Positions 13,267 through 25,200 of a DNA stretch of 64,000 nucleotides are shown here, piece by piece. Origin of the DNA: Xanthostigma xanthostigma (Eukaryota; Arthropoda; Insecta; Raphidioptera; Raphidiidae); contig OY754470.1 in assembly GCA_963575645.1 (NCBI GenBank), positions 24,844,501 through 24,908,500 of the forward strand, read 5' to 3'. The notes under the pieces were generated by a model. It was not told the DNA's origin and did no database searches. It saw only the letters and a list, made by a program, of their open reading frames with translations. The translations under genes were made by a program, and so were the position numbers. Numbering within the stretch: the stretch's first letter is position 1; every line of letters begins with the position of its first letter.

Positions 13267-16200
13267 CTGAATTGTTCATGGAAACAGAAGAAAAAAAATT
13301 CTTGAAAGCGAAATTTTTCAGTTTACCACATTAGTTAGGACAGTAAAACATCCTGTTTATTTTTTGTACAATGCATTTTAAGTAAAGAATTTCCAAATTT
13401 AGTAGCTTCGTGTCTTACCTGGGGATTTTCAGTTATGCGAACAATCCCATTTGCTATGCGTCCGTTGCTTATTACTGGATATTTAAGGCCGTTTATATGG
13501 CCGTTTGGGTAACTTGCACCACCCTATAACAAAACAATAGAGGGTATATTATATTGCCAACAAAAGTATTCGAGCGTCTTCGGTTATTCTCGGCATGATC
13601 GATTGGTTGTCAGACGGACCTCTGTTTCTGCTTCCATAACATTTTCTGTAGATCCTATAGGTTAGGATCAAGTACAGTTATTGAATTAAATTAAATTGAA
13701 TAATTGAGCTAATCTAGACAGACTGCTTGCTCGAAGGTTAATCGTTAATACCCAGCTGTATTCTGAATAAAAAAATCTATGTACAAATACAGCGTTTTTC
13801 TACACTTATTCTATAGAACGTACTTTTGTGTCAAGATGAGCGCACACAGCCGGTGGTATGTGAGGTAGAATATTTTTTTCGTTGCTGAGCACTAAACACT
13901 GCATCTCGTGAGTCTCCGCATCTTCCGTCGCCGTGGGACATTCCGTATCGGTTCTACAGTTCTGCGTATTGCGCCATAACGTTAACGGTTCCCTGGACAC
14001 AGTGCCCACCCCTGACATCGAATTACCATTAGAAGAGCGAGTACCTGTTGTCTGCGCAGGATGAGGCCGCCGACCAAAAAACGGTGCTGGTTTAGTACAA
14101 CGTCTTCGCCATAACTGTAAATTTTCATTTGTTTTAGAAAATTTTAATTCAGATAGACAATAATAATTAGTACGAAAGCATAATATAACGAACACTTATA
14201 GTAGAATATGTCATCGGTTAGTATCTAAATAGCATAGACCAGCTGTGCAGGTTGTGTTAGCTTGCAGAGCGATCAGGCACGCCCATACTGTTCTCTTATT
14301 GGTGCTACCCACATACTAGGCAGAGTGACTGTAGGACGACGAACAAGGCCGCACAGTGCCGTATTTAGAGAATGGGTTCGATTCTATGGGTTTTGTAAAT
14401 CGATTCACTAAATCTATCCAGTGTTTCAGATCGATCTAAAAAATCGATTCTTTAATCCTAAATAATCGATTTTTTGATTAATCGATCTCCAGATCGACAT
14501 GCCTGGTACACTGGTTCACATAAAAATATATTTCCCTAAGTTTAAGATAAACCGATTTAATGTAATGACCAATCTATACTGACACTATGCTCACCATGTA
14601 TGATATACAGATGGCAGCACTAGTTGCAGTCAAGGTAACTCCAATAATTATACTGATGATGTGGTTCTGTCCACTATTGTTCGGCGTCGCTGGAACATTT
14701 GGTCTAGGCTTTGGTGAAGTACGAGCATCGCTACCAACCGCAGGTAAAACAATATCTGCAGCAGGACCAGCACCTGCACTCGTTTCGGCAAATACGCGGG
14801 CCTGATACTGTTCTCCTAATTTTAAGTTTGATAACTGGAACATAAAACAAATACTTGAACTATAGTGGCGACTTATACTATCCTGCAAAAAATATAAGTA
14901 CTGACTGCATTAAACCAATTTAAGTTTTAATGAAGTTTTCTGATCAAAGTAGATAAAGAGTTACGCGACAATCGACATAACGTGAAAAAATGTTATTATT
15001 AATTTTTGTTCTTTGAATAACTTTGAAACTACTTTACCGATTGACTCCAAAATTTAATCAGTTCTAAGTCTCAATAAACCCTTCCGAATATCGCCAACCC
15101 GATATCAATCGAATGATTCGCTCTAAAGATATTGTACGACAAAAATTTGTTTTCACGCATATGAATGTCCATCCAAAAACAATCAGAATAGCTTCCTAGG
15201 ATTCCAAAGCTTTGAGATCTGATGAAAACTCGATTTCCGAAAATCGGTCAGAAACTTCCCTTCTTTGAAAACTTTCAATAGTGGGTAGGTACTTAAAAAT
15301 AAAATGCGGGACTCATATAATAACTTACCTCAAGCATTGTCTTAGGAGGCTTTACAACCGTCGATGTCCACTGTTTGTGAGGTAAATTGGAATCAGGTGA
15401 ATATTGCACAATGTAACGTTTTACTTCACCGTTGGGTTCTCCTGGTGCCATCCATTTGATACGAATCGTTGTACGATTTAGCTGCTTATACTGAAGTTCT
15501 CGCACTGGAGTAGGCACTGTCCAAAAATTTTTGCTAATTAGAATCAAGATAGTAATAAAAATAGGTATGTATTGAAAAAGCTATAAAAATTATATGAACA
15601 ACTATGAATCACAGACGCTCGACAACTGAGACCATAAGCATCTAATATTGAAAGTACAGATTCCATACAGAATAACTAGTGTCTCCGGGGTGGCAAATTC
15701 GAAGGTTTAGTACACAAATCAAAATAAAAATAATTATTTGCGCTGTTACCATGCAAAGTCGATGTAAATATTTAAGCTACAGCTGAGTTTAGTGTTTGCT
15801 GAAGATGAGAGCATAGCTCCCGAAATGTACATTCGCTAATAAAACTTTTGTGGTAAGAAGTTACTTTTCTTTAATTTTTTTATTTAAGCTACTGATTTAG
15901 CCACTCCGATCGCTGGCATTTCAATTCAAGTAAGTTCCGTCTTTTTGCACAGAGTCTATATAATTAAAAAAAATTTGTTGTCTGTAAAGTCGGTTTACGG
16001 ACGATAGTTTTACGTGATAGCGTCATAAAGAAACATTGATGAACTCTCTGACGTCACGCGAGAAGAGAGAGAAATACGTACAAGCCGACGCTTGGGCCGA
16101 TCGTGCCTCTCTATCGCTTATACCGCGCTCTCGCTTGCACGCTCAGGCTCAGGCGGAACGTGACACTTTTTCGTGCGTGCAGCCGGTGTTTCATCAATTT

Positions 16201-19200
16201 ATAAGACGTTTTCACGTCAAAAAACAAAATTCTTAGTTACAAACCTCCTTCTTGAGTAGAACATTCAACTGAACGTGAATAATTTCCATACTGGTTTTTC
16301 GCATTATGCATACGAACTTTAAATTCATACCGAGAATTTGGTTTCAGTCCCGTTACTTCAACGCCATTCGCAGTACTGAAATTTTATTTAATGTTAAGTA
16401 TTATTTATCAACAGGCCAAATGGGCCGTTGTCTAAGGCGGCCAGATTTAGGGGACTACACCACAAAGTGTGAAAGGTCAAAAAATTAATTTGTTCTGTTA
16501 CTTTTCTTTCTTCATTAGCGTATCAAAGTAAATAATTGGAAGATAACAAATTAGTCTATTTTATGCTGGGTTGCACAAAGCATTGTCAGAAAATCTAATT
16601 TGACAATAATTTTAGATTGTGACCACATATATCTCTCCATAAGAAAAGAAGTGTAGAATTTTAAATTGTTCCAGCATTGATTAAAGTATTAATACTTTAA
16701 TTGATTAAAGTATTAATACTTTAATTGATTAAAGTATTAATACTTTAATTGATTAAAGTATTAATACTTCAATCAATACTTCCAGTGAAAAGTCAGCAAC
16801 CTAGCTTGAGAAATGTACAAATCCGACGCTGTTTAATCTAGGCCAGAGGTTCCCAAACTTTTTTGTCTCGTAGACCACTTGCCATGTTTTTCGGTTTTGG
16901 GTAGACTCCCTGCTTATCTGATATTGATTTTTTGCAATTTCATTAATTTCAAATGTATTTTTGACAACCGGTATAGTGCTACTCACTTTGAACGATTTAA
17001 ATTTATAACGGTAGTGAAATGTACTGTGAAATGTTTAGTTTTAAACATTTATTAATTAGATTCAAATTAAACGAGTCAAACTAATATTTACTTTCTGTTA
17101 CATAAAATAACTAAGCAAAAAATAAATGCTTTTAGTGTGAGGGATGAACCTGATGCTTTAATAATATTTTCAACATTTGGCATCAATTTAGTTAGATTTA
17201 ATGTTAAATCTCTTCGGTTAACGATGTCCAGTTTGTTTCTTTTTTTAAGAGATTCACTATCATAGACCCCCATTTTCATTTCATGGACCCCCATTTTTTT
17301 TTCCCGCTGACATGGACCCCTTGCAAGTTATCGTCGACCCCTGGGGGTCGATATAGACCACTTTGGGAATCACTGATCTAGACTAACGGGATCATTTCGT
17401 ATATTTATTCATTGCAAATTCTGAAATTTTATACAGACCTATTAATGAAACTGGCTCCTTCTTCGCACGTATCAAAAGACTGCGCTAGCTTATAGCAAAC
17501 TGAGTAATATCCGAACTGAAAACCACTTCTGAACTGAATGTGTTCCCATGTGATGTTGATCGCATGAGATGAGGTAGGCACGGCTTCGATCCACGTCGGC
17601 GGCGAGAGTAACATCTCATCAACAGATACTTGAGTCACTGCATCGACGAATGTCTTTGAATCGTTCGTGTTGTTAATTAACGTTGTCTTAAAGTCTATTT
17701 GAGTCCACGGTCCATCGTTTTCCTCAGAAGTCAATACTCGTACTTCGTATTTCTGTCCCGGAACAAGATCTGAAAAAAATATTGATAATTACCGAAAATT
17801 GTCGGGAGGTCAAAAAGTTACGTAATATTGAATGGTCCCTCACAGCAAAACCTATGTCGTATTTTGCCGGTGGATTCTATGGATTTGATGCATATGTTCA
17901 AGTTATACAATTCGAATAATTTCATGGGCCTCAGTTCATTAACAACAAAAAGATTGTCAGGACCAACTGATAGACTGAGATCGATTGTCATTTGTTTGTT
18001 CAGGTAGACATCTCATTGCCACACAAAATAAATTTCTGTTTTACCGATTTTAGACTTATGAACTTGCATTAACAACCATTTAATTTGTTAAGCCATACCT
18101 TTAATGGTATACTGGTGCACTCCGTTTTCTATAGTGTCTACCATATGGCTAGGTTGGTCATAGCGACGCCATTGCAATTTGTAGAGACTGGTTCCTCCAC
18201 AAGGTACATCATTAATTAGAACTGACCATTCAACGTGAAGTACGTCTCCTTCAGGCTTCAAAATGAGATTACGTGAACCCACAGTTTCTGAAAACAACAC
18301 ATAACCTCAATAGACTATTTGACAGTTATTTTTTTATTGTCTTAAAATGTTCAAATCATAATATTGGCCCACAGGAATTTTTGTTTCGCTTAAATGTAAT
18401 CGTTTTATAGGATAAAATAACACTGAAAGTTTTAAATATATAAGTTGGCGCGAAAACACGTACCGCCATGTTTATCAACCGTGACGTCATTCGTGTAGTT
18501 ATGGAGGGTAGAAGTTTATACGTGTAGTAAATTATAAATAAGTGCAGATAAGACTCGGTATCATTTACATGAGGCATGTTTAGTGTTTACTTACGTGTGT
18601 GTGTCATGTGTTTTAAATACAGGTATATGTATGTTTACTACAAAGATGACATCACACTTTAAACCATCATGGCGGGCAACGTTTTTTGACATGTCAAAAT
18701 TTTGCAATTTTAAAATTGAAATAATAAATCAACCTCGTGTTTTTTGTTCTTAATTGAATATTATTGTATTCTCATAAATTAATAATTTATTTTTTATACT
18801 GTCAAATATGTAAAACTGATATGGCTTAGCTTTTTGCGAATTTTTCAGGAAATTTGTATGAGAGCTAGACACGGAGAATGCGTTTACAAAATGTTTATCT
18901 CTTTATACTGGCATCAAAACAGCGGGATCAATTTTGATGACATTTGGTATTATCAAAAAGCACACGCGTTTCAAGTAAGCTGGTAATAATATTTTTTTTA
19001 TTCCTTTTTAGGGTTCCGTATATTCGATGAAAAAACGGAACTATTAACAAATAGCGAATATAATGAGCACACGGACAATATTCAAAATCGTCATATTAAC
19101 GGAGCGTTAAGAAGCGGAACGTAATAAAGCTGGGAACTATGATTCAATACAATAGTTCGATAATAAATCGTCAAGATTCTTTAAGTTCAAAGATGGCATA

Positions 19201-22200
19201 CCTCCTCTACAAGTCACTGTTTTTGAGTTTTCACTAGCGCTCTCAACATACGCTCGAACATAAAATGAATAATCAACGCCCGACTTCAATGATTCAACGA
19301 GAGAATATGTTTTATTTGTTACGTTGTTATTTTGAACTCCTTCATCTGAAACAAAAAATACATTGTGAATGTAGAATCATCAAATTGTAAAAAAGAATAC
19401 AAGGCACATCCATAGCCCCCAAATTACGCGCTTTTGTATTACGTTTAGATACAGTGTACATTTTCGATACATTAATCTTATTCCCGTTTTTTTTTTTTTT
19501 TTGCTATTAAGCAACCCGATTTGATTCATCTTATTCTCTAGCCGAATTGTTTTACAATGAGTAGAAAAAAATGCACTGGTATTTTTTATATTTCAAAACC
19601 CCTTACCGGGCTGCTGAGCCTTTACCTAATTTTCTATCAGGCCTGAACAATAAATTCTATTTATTAATTATCGATTGCACTGAAAAATTTATTAATAGAA
19701 AAATTTTCTGTCTGCAGTACAACAAAGACTAGCGTTTCGAGTATAGTGAAAAATAGTCTAAGACTAGAATCAATTATAGATACACGTTTTACATAAAAAG
19801 TCATGTACGTAACAAAATCATATTTCTGAATTAATTTAAAACACGAGATGTTTAAATTCTGTACATTTTTTTCTAATCAATAAGTTTTTCCTTAATATGT
19901 AGTTGAAATTTCGAAAGAATGAGAAAAAGCACGATTTATACTGAAAATTAGAAAAGAACAGCTGTCACTATTCAAATTACTGCAATACGCGCGTAAATTG
20001 GTTTGCGTCACTGCCATAAAAATAAATGAATAACTATATTATATAACATACTCACTGGTGCGCATGTGATGAACGCTGTAAGCTTGTATTTTGGTTGCAT
20101 CGGCGAGTGGCGGTTCCCATTCGAGACAAATGCCCGTAAGTGAGAATGGTCGACACGTTAGATTCGCGGGCGGAGGTGGTGGCGGTCGTTTCTGTGACGT
20201 TTTCATTAATATTCTAGCTACGGCCCTGACTTCTCCGGCAACGTTTGTTACAACGCATTGATAAAGACCCGAGTCACTTATGACTGTGTCCACTATAACG
20301 AGGGTACTCCCTTTACTGGACACGCGTCCGTCGTTCGAATGCAGAGGCTTTCCATCTTTCAACCAGGACACGGTCGGCGACGGCCATCCCACAGCGTCAC
20401 AAGTCAGTCGAATTGTGCGAGCTGGAGGGAGAGTTTGAGATTTCGGATGCGACGTTAAATGCGGCACTAACTGAACTTGCCACGTCTAAAAATTAAACGG
20501 CGATGTCAGAAAATGTGTTCGCTTCAAAAAAGAGAGCCTGTAACTATCTCTTTCTGCGCATTTCTGTATAGGGCAGTGATGGCGAACCTATGACCCGCGG
20601 GTCAGACATAGGGAAGTAATCGATTTTTTTAGTTTGAATATAAATCGATTTTAAAAAAATCGATTTTAAAAGAAATAATCGATTTTTGTAGAAAAATCGA
20701 TTTTTTCTATATACAGTGTAAACTCTTTATAACGTCCTTCGTTATAACGAAACACTCCCTATAACGTCGAAATTTTTACGATTTGGTTGGTTTACCTTAA
20801 AACCTATACATTAATACCCTCTTTATAACGCAACAGCCATTCTCTATTACGAAGAAATATGTTCATATTTAGGCGTCAGCAAATGTTTACAGACATGAAG
20901 AGGACCATTCTGAACCATCACCATCTATTCAACAAGCACTTGATGACGCCAAACTTATCGAAAAATTCCTATTATTTAATGAAGACTATTCCACCACATC
21001 CCAGGGCATGCATAAGATACTTAAAATACAAAACAAATATTGGCATAGCGAAAAACGTCAGGATGTGTTTGGAATAAATTAATTTTGTAAAAATTGGTTA
21101 TTTTTCTTTCTTCCCTCCATATAACGAAAATTCTTTATAACGAAAAAAATGTTCGGTCCCTTAAAATTCGTTATAAAGAGATTATACAGTACATTGAAGA
21201 TTATTGTTAATTTTTTGGTTGTTTTTCTTTCTTCACTCCATATAACGGTAACTCTCTATAACGATAAAAAATGCTCGGTCCCTTGAGTTTCGTTATAAAG
21301 AGTTTACACTAATAACAAAATTAAGAGAATAATATTAATAATTTATTAGAATGGAAATCATTTAAAATGATAAGTATAATAATAATAACCAAAATGACAA
21401 CCTTATGGTTATTGATACAGATTAGAATTGTTGAAACAATTTCTAGTACAATTTGACATTTTATTACAAATTGTAATTTACAATAAAAATAAAACCAAAC
21501 GATAAGAATCAAAAGTAAAACGACAAGTTTTTGGTATGAAAACTAAAATACAAAATAAATCATGCTTTAAACTTTGAATTTAAAGAATCAAAAAACTAAA
21601 AAGAATCGTCTGTCGCACAGATAGCACCATTTACAAAAATCGATTAAAATGTGTAATTTTTATAATCGATTCATTAAAAATCGATTATTATCACAAATAA
21701 AATCGATTACAAGAAATCGATTATAAGAAAAAAATAATCGATTAAAATAAAAATCGATTATTTTTTCACTGGTCAGACACTGACCCATGCAGGATTTTTA
21801 AATGACCAAAGTGTTTATTTCTATAAACTCCCTTTTTATATCATAAAAGAGAGAACAGTCAATAATACTAAAAAAAGACGGACAAGCGCAAGTAGAAATC
21901 AGAAATTTATGATTTTCGGATTTTTTTCTTTACTTGTGCTATGCAACCTTCTTTCGCGCCAAACGAGATTCTAGGTTAAAGGGAAACATTAAAAGTTTTG
22001 ATAAGTGAGTCAGTATAAAAAAAACAATCAAGTGATTTGCAATTCTAAAAATAAAAAATATAAATAAATCAAGTTATCTGCAATTTTAAAAACAAAAAAG
22101 ATAATTGAATCGGTCAGTAATTAATCGATCACAGGGCGCCCGTGTGGCAGACGAGCATTCTACCACTGAACCACCGTCGCTCTTAAAGGCTTGCTGCTTA

Positions 22201-25200
22201 CACTGCATTACTAAGAGCTGTTACTGTTTTTCTGTAAGCTTTCTAAGTTTCAAAAGTATATTAAAGAATTCAATTTTTGCAATTTTTTCAAGGCATACCC
22301 CTTTAAAAAATGCGATTTATGACGAAAACCTAAATCTTTCGGAACTTTGGTAGGCATCATGCTTATAGAAAAAAACACACTAAATCCAATGAGCACAGAC
22401 AAACGTCTGTATGGTTTAGAAGTTATTTGCGTTTATAGTTTGCAAAAAATCATACAAAACCTTCGAATGGCCGTAGCTTTCAAACTAAAAGAGATACAGA
22501 ATTTTGCTTACGCTCATTGAATTCAGCGTATTTTTTCTGCAAGCATTCTCAATTTCAAAAGTATATTAAAGAATTTGTTTTTTGCTATTTTTTCAAGGCA
22601 TACCCCTTTAAAAAAATGCTATTTTTGACGAAAACCGAAGTCTTTCGGTACTTTGGCATAATCATCATGCTTGTAGAAAAAAACACGCTGAATCCAGCAT
22701 AGTCGTAAAACGTCATGTGTAGTCCAAAAAAAGTTTTGAACTAAAAAAAAAAATATTTAACCATCCCCCTCTCCATTTACAAGTAAGGCTACTGACGCTA
22801 CTGACTTAGTGGCCCACGAGCTAATACTAAAAAAAAATAATTAACAAAATTTGACTCACTTCTCAAAAAGGTTCACCATCACTGGTATAGGGTTTCCAAC
22901 TTGCCAGACAAGGATAGAGATTAACGCACGTTCTATCTCTCTCACTATGTGTGAACTACTTCTAGCACATTGTCCATCCCTATGCTATTTACTATAAAGT
23001 AAATAAATGTTGAAAACAAAACTTACCACATTTTTTGTTTGTAGATTATTATTTTGAGCTGTGCATATATAAAGGCCTGCAGTTTCATTAGTTAAGTTGT
23101 TTATTTGTAAAATATTCTTATTACCAACATAACTTTTATTTTCTGTAAAAAAACAAAATCTAGTTTATTATTTCCAAGCACTGAACAACCAATAACATCA
23201 TCTATTGTTTATAAAACAAAAAACAATTTCCTCCAAACCCCTACGAAGCTTTTGTTTCAAATCGTCACACACAAACAAGTGATTGCTAAACCGGTGATCG
23301 CCTCGCGTAAACATTAAGAATCTGTTCATGTTATAATCTTAGTCAATAATCTTAGTCAAGGCGTGAACATCGTAGGACTCACCAGACAATTTAAAAAAAA
23401 ATGATGACATTTTATTTGTAGGTTAGTTCGTCAGTGAGCGTCTCTGTTTATACGGTTCATAAGATAGAGATCAGGATCCCAGCTTCAAGAATATGACATA
23501 ATAATCAAATTATCTTTTTTTCGGATTTTCCCCCGTAAAGGCCCCCATACACCTCGTTCTTTTTTGGCAGTTTTAACCGCATGGGTAAAACTGTACGGGT
23601 AAACATGAACAACGACCATATCCACACATTAGGCGTTGTTTCGTTCAGTTTTTCTGAAGTCGTGGCATCATCTGATCTGTTTTGATGGATTCTACGTTAC
23701 AGAGTCGAACAAAACCCGTCCTTTTTAACTGCGTCGTCACACAAACGGGCCGACTTGAACGAACACGTTTAAAACGGACGGTTTAAATCAAGCAGCAGCA
23801 GATATTTTTGAACGTCGGTAAGAAGGACGGTTTTTGGCCACACACCGACCGTTTTACCCGTGCGGTTAAAACTGCCAAAAATAGAACGAGGTGTATGGGG
23901 GCCTTTATAAATTAGTTTACGGCCGGCTCGTAACCGGCCTGAACTTGATCATATTTTAACAACCGGTTTACATGCGTGAAAAATTGCAATTTCATAATTT
24001 AGGTTAAAGAAACTTTCCGCCACAAAAAAATCGCAGCTCCCAAGTTCAACTAATTGGTACGTATCTGAATTTGCTGGATAAGGCGTACCGTTTATTCGAT
24101 GTTCCCATTTGAGAGTTGATTTTGGCCAACTATTTGCCAAGCAGTATAAAGTAGCGTTATCACCAAAACGACGCACTATTGTCGTGGGCACGTCGACTTG
24201 AACTAGCTGCGGTGGACTAGGTACTGTTCTAGCTGGAGACACTGTCAGCCTTCCAGACGAACTACTACGGGGTTTCTTCATAAATTTATTAGTTGCTATG
24301 CAACTGAAAAATAAAAAAAAAAAAATATTATTATCGAAGACCTACATACTGTTTACGTTTCTCTGCTATAAAAAAATATTTACCTGTAAGACCCTGAGTC
24401 ATTGTTTTGAACACTAACTATTATCAACGATCCAGATGATAAATATATAAATCTGAAATGCAAATTTTGTAATTAGAATAACAATTCTGTTCAAATAATA
24501 CGATTAGAATTTAGAACGAATTTATTTGTACCAATGATATAAATGCATTAGAAACCATAACAGGTACAGTTCTCAGAAAAGAATAAATTCTTTTTCTTTA
24601 ATTCACTCATTACAATAAACTAACTGTCAGATGAAATATATAAATGTGATTAAAGCATATACAGCTTTTATTTTCTGCCACCAGAGAGCACTAGAATCAG
24701 TTCCCATGGCGAATACCGCGAACCAGAGTGGTGTTGGGTATTTGGCATACAGCAAAGAAACCTACATGTGCGTTCGCGCTCAATTTGGACTGGCTTTTGT
24801 GTCGTTCTTCTAAAAAGAGTTTTTATTTTATTGAACCAACCTCTTCAGACATTTTTACCACGGATGGATGGAGTGACTTGAGCACGCGCGCATATGCGAC
24901 GATAAAAGTTTGCAACGAATGCAGAGAGCGCAAATGGATTGAGTACGAACGCATATGCGTAGCTTCTCACCGAATGCGTGTACAAGGTCTGTACGCAGCT
25001 TAAGACAAATTTTAAAGACAATAATTTAGATACATACCGGGGTTCGTGTAAAGGCAACGACCGCTGGTCCTTCTGCCAGCGTGTGATGGCCGCAGGCTGT
25101 GAACGCACTCTACATGGCAGTAACACCGAATCTCCTTCTACCACCTTTATGTCCTTTGGTTTATCAATGAAGTCACGCGCTAATGCTGTAACAAGGTATC

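Larger units (their letters stand above)
20574..22884. mobile_element. hAT element carrying nested insertions (outer element)
   Basis: Ends CAGTGATGGCGAACCTATGA and inverted CAGTGATGGTGAACCTTTTT, with a perfect 8-bp duplication GTATAGGG (20566-20573, 22885-22892). At GTCAGACA it was hit by a second hAT element (20609-21771). The rest (21780-22884) holds a ~300-bp direct duplication around 22245-22380 and 22545-22690 and a tRNA-like fragment. It lies in the intron between receptor exons e and f. Confidence 0.93.

Noticed and set aside
23536-23907. Assignment of this MITE to piggyBac or Harbinger
   Set aside because: Flanks do not show a clean TTAA or TWA direct duplication, so only 'MITE' is claimed.
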